A stretch of 64,000 bases of DNA from Haliclystus octoradiatus (GCA_916610825.1 OU744448.1:19137032-19201031); one strand, 5' to 3'; positions 24,700 to 34,715 are shown, counted from the first letter of the stretch. Numbers and translations: made by a program. Notes: generated by a model not told the origin, from the letters alone.

Positions 24700-25421
24700 G
24701 AAATTTCTTTTGCATTAACTTCCGCTCAGCCAGGTGAGGGTGCCTATGTGCATTTATTTGTAAACGAAGACCCTTTGAAATTTTTAATCGATCCTGGAAG
24801 TACGGCAACGATGTTACTTGTAAAATATATAAAGAAAGGCCAAGAATTTAAAGTGCTTACTGACACTTTTGTGAAACCGTGGAATAGTAAAAAGATACCT
24901 ATTATTGCTGAAGGAAAAGTCAAAGTGTCGGCCTCATCAAGCGACAATTCGATTCTGATCAAGGCTAAATGTATAAAGAAATTAAAATGTCCTCTGTTGA
25001 GCTATTTCGAATATTTATGATTAGGAGTGTTATGAGGGTATAATGATTGAGAGCGATAAAATAACATCCACTCTCGTAGAGATTTCAAAACGGAGTCAAA
25101 TGTAATTAATAAAATAAAGTGCAATACAGGGGAAAGGGGAAGTCGATATTAGTCTAATTACGGTAATACGCATTAGCATAACAGGAGGACAGCCGTTACA
25201 ATTACCTGAAGCATACGATGTCAGCGTAAGTGCTGTCGATGAAACCCTAGGAAATATTGGTGTTGAAATAATTGATGTTAAATCTAATGTTACACCTAAA
25301 TGTGCAAGGTGCACGAAAGCTTGCTTTCAGACTACATAAACCAGTTGAAAAAGAAATAGAAAAGATGGTTAAAGCTGATATATTGGAGAGAGTGACTGGC
25401 CCTAGTAAATGGCTATCGCCG
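24700..25421 (+). pseudogene. pol: Gypsy-2 protease and start of RT, degenerate
   Basis: The protease motif reads FLIDPGSTATML: the catalytic D-T/S-G is changed to D-P-G. The stretch to 25270 has stops. The RT N-terminus appears at about 25310 (PVEKEIEKMVKADILERV, GPSKWLSPM) and is cut by the MULE target site at 25422-25429. Confidence 0.75.
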
Positions 25422-25429
25422 ATGCGCAT

Positions 25430-25526
25430 GGAATATTCCCACCCAGCGACCAGCATTCCACGGCGCGACCAGCATTCCATCAGTCTCGTTCTATGGAACT
25501 CATGCCTCGTTCTTGCAATGGAAAAG
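25430..25526 (+). repeat. MULE left terminal inverted repeat
   Basis: 97 bp. Includes the 15-mer GCGACCAGCATTCCA twice (25446-25460 and 25465-25479), 19 bases apart. These are plausible paired transposase binding sites. Confidence 0.93.
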
Positions 25527-25914
25527 ACCCGCGAAACAGACTTGAATGACAAATATTATTCAATCTATTTGATGTCACAACCCAGGTTGAATAGAATGGT
25601 CCGCGCGGGGAATGCAAATATTCATTATGATAATTTACTTTTCTGTTTCTTGTAAATCTTGGTTGACATCAAGTGGAAAGACGAGAGATTATAATTGAAT
25701 TAATTCAGTTGTAGGACCTATCAATATAGTTAGAGATAGACTGATATTTATTGATAGCAAGGCTTAAACGATAGACTGTTATTCAATAGCGTTTACATAA
25801 CTATCTGCATACCTGCTAGCAATTCCTCATACCCTTGACTTATAGAGAGCATAATTGAAAAGTAAAACATGTTATACTGTAGTAATATTTGAACTTGTGG
25901 ATACATATTTTTTG
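25527..25914. other. MULE subterminal region
   Basis: AT-rich, no gene recognised. Lies upstream of the zinc-finger exons and may hold their promoter and first exon. Confidence 0.4.
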
Positions 25915-26098
25915 TGTATAATCAAACCTGTTATAACGGTCTCCTCTATATAGCAGTCACCTGTCTGTAGTGGTCACTCTTGGTATGTCTAAAATATTAT
26001 TTTCTATTGATTCAACCCTGTATATAAAGGTCACCTGCATATAGTGGTCAATTATCTACATCTCATAGCTGGCTGTTACATACAGGTTTCACTGTATT
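25915..26098. mobile_element. MITE with CCTGTATATA-type palindromic ends
   Basis: Starts ATAATCAAACCTGTTATAAC and ends ACATACAGGTTTCACTGTAT, with inner motifs GGTCACCTGCATATAGTGGTCA and GTCACCTGTCTGTAGTGGTCA in partial inverted symmetry. A diverged copy in the opposite orientation lies at 34533-34715. It is nested in the MULE, or was acquired by it. The superfamily is not certain. Confidence 0.6.
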
Positions 26099-26122
26099 TA
26101 ATTATTGCTTACTGTTTTACAG

Positions 26123-27186
26123 GAGAAAATAAAGCAACACAGACCTGGTATGCCATTTCAGTTTTACAGCAGAGTGCTAGCAAATTTATGGAGAGGAAGA
26201 GATGAGGAAACTAGAAATGTGAGAACATTTGTATGTGTACCTTATTAACTAATAAAAAAAAGAATACCGTTTTACATGAAAAAACAAAGTGATGTTAAAA
26301 ACCTTTAACACTGCATCTTTTTGTATAGTATCTATTTTCTTCGATATGCAGTGTCTGACAAACGTTTTAGCTTTCTAGAATGAACCCTAGAAAATGTTCA
26401 AGTGAGGTTTCAGGTTTGGCAGATCAATAAAATAATTAACAATGTTGTTCTGACTTTGCTCCAGCCTTTCGGGATCTACGATCCCCACTTTTGTCGGACT
26501 TTTGTCATATTGAAAGGCCCATACAATTATGTGCACGCTAAATTTTACAGAAGTCAGCACAATATAGCACATCGCTCATAAATATTTTATGAACTGAACA
26601 TTCTGACTTGTTCATGAACTATTTTTTTTATGAACCCTGACATATTGCCCCAATTACGTCTGCAGAACACGATCGGTAGCACATTGAACCCTCAAGTTAA
26701 GAACTGTATTATATTAAATTGATGTTCAGGGTATATTTGCTTCCTCACTGACTTTACTGAAGTGATTACAATGTCTAGATAATTTTTCTGTTCTAGGCAT
26801 ACCAACTGAAAGCAAACGATGAAAATCAAAAACGTGAAGAAGGCAAAATTTATAAGTGTGATACATGTTGTTGGCAGTTCAGTCGCCTAAAAGAACTGAA
26901 ACGTCATGTACGTGACCACACACTGGCACACAAATGTCAACAGTGTGGAAAGACATTTCAATCAAGAAATGCCCTATTTTCACATAAGAAGGATATGCAT
27001 ACTGTGAAAAAATTAGCCTGCAAAGCTTGCAGTAGCAGTTTCTCAACTGCTGCAAGATTAAAAGAACATGAAAAAATACACAATAGCAAAATAATAGCAT
27101 GTGATTTATGCAACAAAGCATTTTCAAGTAAATCTAATAGAAACAAACACCTGAAAAGAGTACACAATTCACAAGTGGATAAATAG
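26123..27186 (+). CDS. Two-exon C2H2 zinc-finger gene carried in the MULE (5' end not found)
   Basis: Inferred exons are 26123-26218 and 26797-27186. The first follows TTTTACAG and ends at GTGAGA; the second follows a pyrimidine-rich TTTTTCTGTTCTAG. Both are in phase 0. The spliced reading gives FQFYSRVLANLWRGRDEETR, then AYQLKANDENQKREEGKIYK, then four C2H2 fingers (CDTCCWQFSRLKELKRHVRDH, CQQCGKTFQSRNALFSHKKDMH, CKACSSSFSTAARLKEHEKIH, CDLCNKAFSSKSNRNKHLKRVH; every Cys/His is present) and a stop. The part before the fingers has weak HMG-box character (A-LW...E-R-AY..KA). The open fingers suggest a functional or recently captured DNA-binding protein. It could be a second MULE gene or a captured host gene fragment. 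The N-terminal exon is unidentified. Confidence 0.65.
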
Positions 27187-27277
27187 AAAACATCTTAATT
27201 TGCGTATTCTGGATATTGGAAGATTGCTTCTCAGTTAGAGAAAAGTTTGTTCATACATGTTGTTCTTGAGTTTTTCT

Positions 27278-27657
27278 TTGGACCATCATTACCACTACAA
27301 AATGCATTCGAATGGCAATTTTGTGTCTCACTCTTCTAGACAATGCCAGTCAGTAACACGTCTATTCTCAATAAGAGAGTTTACACTGGAAAATTCTAAA
27401 CTTTTTGTTTCTGTCTCAAAAAACAAACGGCTGAGCCAAATAACTATCTGCCCTCAGAATGATTGCTTTGCTTTATAGTCATTCTGGAAGTAGATTGTTA
27501 TTTGGTTCAGTCGCTCTTTTCGGGGACAGAAACACAAATATTTAGGATTTTTCTAGGGTAAACTCTCTTATGGAGAATAAATGTGATGCTGATATAAAAA
27601 AAATAGTGAGACGCAAGATGGTCACTTCGACTGCATTTTTGATGTGATAATGATGGC
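27278..27657. repeat. ~380-bp imperfect palindrome between the two MULE genes
   Basis: The halves pair about a centre near 27468. ATAAGAGAGTTTACACT (left) mirrors GGGTAAACTCTCTTAT (right, reverse complement), GACCATCATTACCAC mirrors GTGATAATGATGG, and AAAATGCATTCGAA mirrors TTCGACTGCATTTT. It lies exactly between the converging 3' ends of the zinc-finger gene and the transposase gene. It could be a foldback transposon, or a bidirectional terminator-like structure. A related block occurs near 60375-60425. Confidence 0.7.
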
Positions 27658-27779
27658 GCAAAGAAAATACATTAGAGCAATATGCATGAATAGCAAATTT
27701 TTCTCTACGTGAGAAGAACTCTCCCAAAATCCGACATATATACTTTAACATTATTTTAATTAGTATTATGTTTATTGTT

Positions 27780-30569
27780 TTAACTATGTCCATTTCTTGT
27801 TGGTTTTTTAGTCTTGGATCCCATAGATCTACCACTTTTTTTTGCGGAGGGTATATTTCGTGCTACAATATCCTTGAAATTATGCTGACGCTTGCGACTC
27901 TCTCTGCTCTTTTCTGGAATAGTGCAATCTAAGGGATTAGTTTTGTTGCCTTTGACTGCTTTCCTACTCTTACTTTGGCCTTTCTTTCTCCGCTTAACAG
28001 CTTCTGGTAAAACATTGATTTCGTTTCGCTTGAACCTTTTTTTTGTCCCATGACTCAATTTGAAGTTACTAGCTGTTGTGTGGGTGAACTTCGACCCAAA
28101 ACAATGCAGAGCACTGGTCAACTTGCTTCGGTTCATTTTCAATGCTCTACTGGATAGTTTTATAACTGCTTTTTTGAAATTGTTGTCCCCACTTTTTATT
28201 TCTTTCTCCAAGATGCCTGTGAAACATTTCAAGGCTTGTAGAGCATCTCCTTCTGCATTCTCAGTGCAATCTGTGCTGGGTATTTCCTCATTGTACACTC
28301 CTTCACCCCAAACATCTTCACCTATGTCATGGGAATCATTAATGGCATTTGGCACTGACATTGTTTGTTCTGCAGTATTACTACCTTCTTCGATTATGAT
28401 GTCAGTTTGTGTCAATGAAGCATAGTAATCAGCATGGAGGGTTTCACCATGTGCTATGGTTGCATATAGCTGGCGATCTTCAGCACTGAAAATTGGGAGG
28501 AAGTTATCACTAGGAAGCTGAAACTTTTTTACTGCTGCAAATTGATGCTTGCATGGGCTCCCATTACGACCAACAGGGCAGCTGCAGATCCCAGAGGCAA
28601 TATCCACATCATAAGTCATTGTACCTGATGACGAAATTACATGAAATATGCCACTGTCACTATCTACTGCTGTGACATTTGCAGCAGGGATTTCTTTTTT
28701 TTCTGACACACACTTGTAGCGGCTACTAAATACTCCATCGAAGGATCCGTTTGAAACTTTGAGAAGCTTATCCTTGTAATGATCTTCAAAGTCATTTGTA
28801 ATTAGATCTAATAGCTCAATGACATTGTATGACTTAACTCTTTGTGAAACTTCTTGTTTCATGACAAGAAACTGGGATTCAATGTAATTCTGAGTGTTGT
28901 TTCCTCTTACAGGCAATTGTGTTCTAAAGGGTGTACTCCATAATTTAACATTAGGGAATACATAACCATTCAAGTAGTTAGTTAAGTTTTGGGATTCTTT
29001 AGCTTCAGGACTCTGTGACAGCATTTTCACATAATCAGTAGCTTGACCTTCACTATCAGCATACATAATTTTTTTAAGGTTTGCTATGACAACAGCTCTG
29101 TGATCCTGACGCACACCATTTTTTTTCTCATGGAGCCATCTCCAAATAGCTTGCAGCACGTGGAATGTACAAAGTAGCAGTATTGCCATAGGCCATGCAG
29201 ATTGGATGGTAGCCCTTTCTTCATCACAGTTATCAGTTAGGAAGACTTTCGGTCCTTGATCACAGCCACGACCATAAAATGCATCATTAGGTAAGCAACC
29301 CTTTAAAATGCTGAAGGCTTTGCTGAAAGTCTTCTCAGTCTCATCTGACATCAAAATGATAGCAAGTGGCAGACCGCCTGCCGCAGAATGCGTACACATC
29401 ATAAAAAACCTCAAATTGTGCTCATCAAGGTTTGAGGTACTGTCACTGAAAACCAGCTCACCAGCATGTTTCACATATTTGTGGACTCTTGCCATTAGTG
29501 GCGTAACAATAACAACAATTAAACGGCTAAACTTTTCCCCGTCATCCTTTGTTATCGAAAACGAAATCTTCCCGCCCCTGTCTGAATTAGTTTTATTGTA
29601 TAAGTCAACCTTTTCCTCTAGCCTTTTTAAAATCAACTCTCCATTGCGCGCATCATACAACCCATTGTTGAATGCTTTGAATGCCATTTTAAAGTCCGAC
29701 TTCCTTGGCATTTGCTGACGGTCAGCAAACTTCAGTTCATACTCCTGTGGCGTGGTGCAGCTTTCTCTTAATAGGCATTTATATTTGTTATATGCCATAG
29801 CAGGGGTATACCGTTCTCCAAATAAAACAAACATTTTTTCTAAGCTTTCTGCACTGACATCGCGGAACGACAGAGCTTGCAATGATTCAATATTGTGGTT
29901 GTGATTGTACTGGAGATCTATTACGCATGACATCTTGTTAGTTGGTAACTCATCATCGCTTATTGTAAATTTCATGACAAAGGGGCACATTGTATTTTTT
30001 ATCCTTTTACCTGGTGTCCATTGATTTTTATTATTTTTTGTGTTATGATGACATCGAAAGGTAAACATTGATGTAGACTTCTTAGAAGTCTTGTAGAGTC
30101 TTAGAGTCTCCTTGCTTAATACACTGTATTCGTGTACAAAGAGTCTTATATCTTCCTCCGAGTAAATGTCTGCCTGTATGGTGCTTCTGAACACTACACC
30201 CTGTGCTGTTGTAGATAGAGAAGGGAAAATGTCAATGATATTATGCGAGACATGTTCTGGTAACCTAGCCAAAAGGAACTTCTTACACTCGTCAACCTTA
30301 TGCTGATCATTAGGAATATCAGCAGAATAGCAAGAGTCAACAGCATCAATAGCAGACAGAAGCTCTGAGGGGGTGAAGTGAGCTGTTTCAACGGAAGCAG
30401 AAGCAGGTGCTGTATCAATACTACTGATGGTGTCATCTTCTAAGACCTTGATTTGTTCACATAACTTAGATTGATCTCTTGAGGTTTTTGTCTCAACAAA
30501 ATTGATAGCAGAACTCAGATCCTCTGAATTAAATCCTAGGCATTCTTTGTCAAATAAATTAACTTCCAT
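27780..30569 (-). CDS. MULE transposase with SWIM zinc finger
   Basis: An intact 929-codon ORF. After an acidic N-terminus comes a FAR1/WRKY-GCM1-like region (FRCHHNTKNNKNQW, CPFVMKF, YNHNHNIESL at ~170-230). The MULE catalytic domain follows: first Asp in LVFSDSTSNLDEHNL (~373), second in VFLTDNCDEERATI (~445), then CTFHVLQAIWRWL (~470), with the third acidic residue downstream. The SWIM finger CSCPVGRNGSPCKHQ sits at ~658-672. The C-terminus is very basic (KRRKKGQSKSRKAVK), suiting nuclear localisation. It would bind the terminal repeats and cut and paste the element. Length and domain order fit animal Mutator-like transposases, and no stop or frameshift is visible. The start is 449 bases inside the right TIR. 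Confidence 0.92.
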   Translation of the reverse strand: MEVNLFDKECLGFNSEDLSSAINFVETKTSRDQSKLCEQIKVLEDDTISSIDTAPASASVETAHFTPSELLSAIDAVDSCYSADIPNDQHKVDECKKFLLARLPEHVSHNIIDIFPSLSTTAQGVVFRSTIQADIYSEEDIRLFVHEYSVLSKETLRLYKTSKKSTSMFTFRCHHNTKNNKNQWTPGKRIKNTMCPFVMKFTISDDELPTNKMSCVIDLQYNHNHNIESLQALSFRDVSAESLEKMFVLFGERYTPAMAYNKYKCLLRESCTTPQEYELKFADRQQMPRKSDFKMAFKAFNNGLYDARNGELILKRLEEKVDLYNKTNSDRGGKISFSITKDDGEKFSRLIVVIVTPLMARVHKYVKHAGELVFSDSTSNLDEHNLRFFMMCTHSAAGGLPLAIILMSDETEKTFSKAFSILKGCLPNDAFYGRGCDQGPKVFLTDNCDEERATIQSAWPMAILLLCTFHVLQAIWRWLHEKKNGVRQDHRAVVIANLKKIMYADSEGQATDYVKMLSQSPEAKESQNLTNYLNGYVFPNVKLWSTPFRTQLPVRGNNTQNYIESQFLVMKQEVSQRVKSYNVIELLDLITNDFEDHYKDKLLKVSNGSFDGVFSSRYKCVSEKKEIPAANVTAVDSDSGIFHVISSSGTMTYDVDIASGICSCPVGRNGSPCKHQFAAVKKFQLPSDNFLPIFSAEDRQLYATIAHGETLHADYYASLTQTDIIIEEGSNTAEQTMSVPNAINDSHDIGEDVWGEGVYNEEIPSTDCTENAEGDALQALKCFTGILEKEIKSGDNNFKKAVIKLSSRALKMNRSKLTSALHCFGSKFTHTTASNFKLSHGTKKRFKRNEINVLPEAVKRRKKGQSKSRKAVKGNKTNPLDCTIPEKSRESRKRQHNFKDIVARNIPSAKKSGRSMGSKTKKPTRNGHS

Positions 30570-31017
30570 TGTAAACAGCTATAATACAAAACTTATATCA
30601 TTATATGGAATTATGGACTAGATAAACTAGAAATAAAAACAAAAACATGGACTTATTCTTCAACTAAATTAAGATTACAATACCATAGAAAGATTAGAAA
30701 CATCGGGTAAACTTCACGTACCTAATAAGTTACTACAGCTGCAGTAGGCTATATCAAGATGTGATGTGGAACTGATGTAGTAGCCTACAGCTAGACAGTT
30801 GCATAGACTGAAGCGTAAAGTAATATAATTCAATAACTCAGCATTCAGTATAAATCAAATGGAAAATTCAAAATAAAGAGCTAATAGAACGAGTTAGAAG
30901 GCTAAATAATTCAAACCAGTGATAATTTGATAAATAACCGATACAGATAAGATAAGATAACGAAATAATATGTCGATGTAATAATATGTAAAGTGTCGAT
31001 GGCAGGCCTTATCATTG
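30570..31017. other. MULE right subterminal region
   Basis: Probably the promoter side of the transposase gene. AT-rich, with GATAAGATAAG near 30945-30960; no other feature seen. Confidence 0.45.
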
Positions 31018-31114
31018 CTTTTCTATTGCAAGAACGAGGCATGAGTTCCATAGAACGAGACTGATGGAATGCTGGTCGCGCCGTGGAATGCTGGTCGCTG
31101 GGTGGGAATATTCC
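31018..31114 (-). repeat. MULE right terminal inverted repeat
   Basis: Reverse complement of 25430-25526, including the doubled 15-mer. Flanked outside by ATGCGCAT. Confidence 0.93.
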
Positions 31115-33230
31115 ATGCGCATCGCCGATTGCTGTTGCTTGGCGAAAAATGGAAATGTACGTCTTTGCGGCGATTCTATACGTTTAAACGAAGCTGTTCA
31201 ACGAGAACGTTATGCCATTCCAAACGCTGATTCATTTTTCGCCAAGATGTTTGGTTCCAAATACTTTTCCTGTTTGGATTTAGAATCCGGGTTTCATCAA
31301 ATCAAGCCTGATGCGGATTCTTCGGAATTAACTACAATCTCAACTCATAATAGAAATTATAAATTTAAACGTTTACCTTTTGGTGTGAGCTCTGCTCCTG
31401 AATTGTTTCAAAGAGTTTTTTCAGACCATTTAGTTGATCTTCCTGGATGTTTAGTTTATATTGACGATATAATTATATTTTGCAAAGACCGTACTGAACA
31501 TGACGCTCGTCTCAATGCTGTTCTACGACGTTTAAAATCCATTGGGGCTAAATTAAATAAAAAGAAATGTAAATTTGCACAAGAACAGTTGCTTTATCTT
31601 GGTCATACAATTTCTGTTGCTGGTCTGGCTCCAGATTTTACAAACATTACTGAAGCTTTGGCATTACAACCGCCAAAGTCTGTCACCGAAACGCATCGTT
31701 TGTTAGGTATGTTAAATTACTTGAAAAACTTTTTATCTTCATTATCTAACAATTTAAAAGCTATACGAGATATTTTGAAGGGCTCGTATGATCAGAGCGC
31801 TATTGATCATTGTTGGGATAAAATGAAGGATGTTTTACGATGTGCTGCAACTACTTCGATTGCATTTTATGATTGTAATGCTACTACTGCTGTTTTGTCC
31901 GATGCAAGTCCATATGGATTAGGAGCTGTGCTCATGCAATTGCATAACAATGAATGGAAGCCTGTTTTGTGCGCTGTTCTCCCTCACCTCCACTGAGCAG
32001 AAATACTCGCAGATGGAGCGTGAACTATTATCAGTTGTGTTTGGGGCTACTCGTTTCCGACAATTTATTTTCGGTGGTCCTGTACAATTTTGGACTGACC
32101 ATAAACCGTTAGAGTCTATTTGGAAAAAGCCATTTGACGATGTTGCCCCTCGTTTACAGCGTATGTTAATGAGATTAGTTTCTTTTTGGGGCACTATTTG
32201 TTATAAACCGGCCCGTGAACAGATGAATACATTAGCAGATACTTTATCTCGTTCACCTATTGCGGATGACACCACTGAATTGTCTACCAAAGATTATAAT
32301 GAAATTGCATCAGTTGTTCTTGATGACGCTACACAATTTCTTACTCCTGAATTTTTGTTTATAAAAGAAGTTTCCCGCGAAACAGCCGCAAGTAATGCGT
32401 TGTCGTTAGTTATCAATTGTTTAGAGACTAGTAATTGGTCTAACTTACCTGAAAATTTGGATTGTTATTTTAAAGAACGTTATTCATTATCTGTTTCTTC
32501 ACAGTCACGTTTACTGCTACGAGGTTCACAAATTGCCATTCCATCTACCTTACGTGAACGTGTTATTTATTCTGCGCAGGACAGTCATGCTGGCTTAAAA
32601 TCTACATTGTCTAATTTATCATCAGTATGGTGGCCTCGTTTGACCAAAGAAATAAAAACTATTATTGAACATTGTGAACAATGTAAAGAATTCGATGAGT
32701 TAAAGCCATCTGATGTGTTACCGCCGTGGCACACTTTGGCCATGGATATTTTCCATGTAGATGGTAAACCATATTTAATTATTGTTGATTATGGGTCTCG
32801 TTACCCTGAAGTGTTTTCTATAAAACGTAAGAAAACGCCAGATATTTTAGATGCTTTAGAATCTGTATTTTGTGCCCATGGTCCTTGTTTAGAGATCATG
32901 TCTGATAACGGATCGCAGCTTACGTCTAAGAAGTTCAAGTCATTTTTGTCATCATGGGGCGTTACAATTCGACACTCGGCCCCGCGATACCCCAGATCTA
33001 ATGGGATGGTTGAACGTTTTCACTTGATTTTTAAAAGACGATGGTCTCGTTGTGACGATCTTAGTATTAATCAACGTTTACGTCACGTTTTATATATTAT
33101 ATATGCGTACTTCTCATCATCGTATGATCGGTACATCGCCTTTGCATGCTTTGACAGGTCGACGTCCTATAACGGCAATTCCTGCTTTATTTTCATCAAA
33201 AGCTGTATTTGTAGATAGTCAATTAAAAGC
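31115..33230 (+). pseudogene. pol: Gypsy-2 pol: RT, RNase H and integrase, frameshifted
   Basis: Continues the RT interrupted at 25421. Motifs: RLCGDSIRLNEAVQRERY, CLDLESGFHQI, LPFGVSSAPELFQRV, and the active site VYIDDIIIF at about 31460. RNase H begins AVLSDASPYGLGAVL. A frameshift near 31960 moves the frame, and it continues with EQKYSQMERELLSVV and WTDHKPLESI. Integrase: SHAGLKSTLS to HCEQC (the first zinc-ligand His of the HHCC set reads Gln), then D in LAMDIFHV, D in MSDNGSQLTS, E in SNGMVERFH. A second frameshift near 33090 leads to RTSHHRMIGTSPLHALTGRRP. The element is no longer autonomous. Confidence 0.88.
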
Positions 33231-33527
33231 TAAGTTAGCAATGAAAAATATCACGATAGCGGTAATAATATTAGCAATGTACCTATTCCCAATGACGGGG
33301 AAAGAGTTTTATTCAGAAATGGTAACAATAACGTCCGTGTTATTGCAGTAAGTTCATCTGAAGACCGTACAACAATTTCAACAGATTCCGGTCAGCAACT
33401 TGTGAGGGCTAGTTCTCATGTGAGACCAACCTCAAGATTTAATAATAATGATAATGTACATACACGTTCTGGACGAGTTAGTAAACCGCCTCCGCGTTTT
33501 GATCCATCCGATCCTTCTACGCATTAA
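33231..33527 (+). pseudogene. Gypsy-2 pol C-terminal tail
   Basis: After another frame change the sequence reads GNNISNVPIPNDGERVLFRNG, then HVRPTSRFNNNDNVHTRSGR, and ends KPPPRFDPSDPSTH with a stop at about 33527. This polar tail with an R-S/T-R-x-x-R-x-x-x-P-P-x-R-F pattern is usual at the end of Gypsy Pol. Confidence 0.7.
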
Positions 33528-33529
33528 TC

Positions 33530-33732
33530 AGGTGTCGTTAACGTTGTTCTTTTTATAATTAAATACTTCTTGCTGTTACATATTTATTCGATAATTTGAT
33601 TTAAATAATTCATATAATTATACACAATTAACCAATATCAATTAAACTTTGAAGAAGAAGCGAGTGTTGGTTTAGAGGATCAGGAGATGTGAGACTAACG
33701 TTGTGTTCTTTGTGCATTTATCCGACTCTACA
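33530..33732 (+). repeat. Gypsy-2 3' LTR
   Basis: Probably begins TGTCGTTAACG just after the tail ORF and ends ATCCGACTCTACA. It matches the 5' LTR in the last ~80 bases, apart from an indel. Confidence 0.6.
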
Positions 33733-34276
33733 ATGCTAAAGAATCTACTGCTAGAAATGTGACAGATTGCAACAGTGGTGATGATGATATTGAATTGATA
33801 ATAAGTGTTGATGAAGTTGAAAGATTCAAGCCTTACTGTAATCTTAAAGATTCACATAATGAAATTATTGCATCTCCTAATGGTTGGCTAGATTGTGATG
33901 TTATACCATCTTCTGAATATCTTATTCAGCAAATAAATACTTTGATTGACATGTCTATCAAAGACCCATTCTTGGCCCAGTCTTTTGCTATTGTTGATGG
34001 GGATTTTATCAAGATACTACATACTGGACGTGATCATTGGGTTTGCGTTGGCTCCATTAACTGTTTACCTGGCTTCGTGAATTTGTGCAATAGTATGTTT
34101 ATGAATGTTGTACGTAATGAGATTGTAGATCAGGTTAAAATATGATAGATGAAAATAAATAAGGTTTAAATGTGGTACCTGTTCAGCAACAACGGAACAG
34201 TAGCGACTGTGGTGCTTTTGCCATTGCCTTTGCCACTTCACTAGCGTATGACATTCCTCCACAGTACTCTGTGTAG
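33733..34276 (+). pseudogene. Ulp1-like (C48) cysteine peptidase fragment
   Basis: 33759-34145 is open: FAIVDGDFIKILHTGRDHWVCV supplies the catalytic His of H-W. GFVNLCNSMF lies where Y-D-S-M (the catalytic Asp) is usual, and reads Asn here. After stops near 34140, VVPVQQQRNSSDCGAFAIAF (34176-34235) has the Gln and the catalytic Cys of the Q...DCG motif. Domain order fits Ulp1/SENP-type peptidases, here in a family common in invertebrate transposon-rich DNA. The upstream part (ESTARNVTDCNSGDDDIEL) begins directly at the Gypsy-2 LTR, so this may be the other half of the gene at 23110-23600. A frame break and the Asp loss mark it as dead. Confidence 0.65.
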
Positions 34277-34532
34277 AGGGGGATCTGTGGTATAATGATG
34301 ATAACCTTGAATACTGGTAAGAGAGCTTGTAAAGGAATTGGGTCTACGCATCACCTAATTTATATTTCAAGGATAAACTCCCAAAAATGTTATACTAACT
34401 CTACATCTAGTGGTAATAAATCGACAAAACTAAATAATCGAAATTGAATCTGATCATATGATTAATTATTAAACATCATTATAGTCGTATTTAAGGATAG
34501 ATTTCAATGCAACGCGGATGTGTTTGGGTGAA
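34277..34532. other. Short unannotated stretch
   Basis: AT-rich noncoding sequence with no recognised feature. Confidence 0.4.
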
Positions 34533-34715
34533 AGCTGCATGTATATAGCAGCCAACTATAAGATGTGGATAAATTGTTGCTTATATGCAGGTGGCCTTTA
34601 TACATACAGGTTTAATTAATTGCATTGAACATTTTGGATATTTGAATAGAGACCATTATAGACAGGAGGTTGCTGTATAGAGGTGAACATTACTATATAG
34701 CAGTTTTGACTGTAC
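34533..34715. mobile_element. Second copy of the CCTGTATATA-type MITE (reverse orientation)
   Basis: The reverse complement aligns with 25915-26098 through AAACCTGTATGTATAAAGG, CCACCTGCATATA, CACCTCTATA and AGTTGGCTG. It is diverged, with several indels. Confidence 0.6.

Larger units (their letters stand above)
25422..31122. mobile_element. Mutator-like transposon (MULE), 5685 bp with 8-bp TSD
   Basis: Occupies 25430-31114. The ends are 97-bp terminal inverted repeats (25430-25526 and 31018-31114) with one mismatch noticed, starting GGAATATTCC. They are flanked by ATGCGCAT on both sides (25422-25429 and 31115-31122). It encodes a SWIM-containing transposase on the minus strand and a spliced zinc-finger gene on the plus strand, and holds an older MITE and a long internal palindrome. 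The flanking Gypsy-2 RT sequence rejoins in frame across the site. The 8-bp palindromic target copy is close to the 8-11 bp typical of the superfamily. Confidence 0.93.
23655..33732 (+). mobile_element. Gypsy-2: decayed Ty3/Gypsy element split by a Mutator-like transposon
   Basis: Plus-strand element: 5' LTR remnant, gag with two zinc knuckles, protease, RT (first part to 25421), then a 5.7-kb MULE insertion (25430-31114). RT resumes from 31115, followed by RNase H, integrase, a C-terminal tail and the 3' LTR. Several frameshifts and some active-site losses show it is dead. The matching LTR segment is GAGGATCAGGAGATGTGAGAC with TATCCGACTCTACA at the end. LTR start points and the target duplication could not be fixed. 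Confidence 0.85.

Noticed and set aside
28060-30436. Frames antisense to, or out of frame with, the MULE transposase (such as 28060-28425 and 30194-30436)
   Set aside because: Shadows of the intact transposase ORF with no domains.
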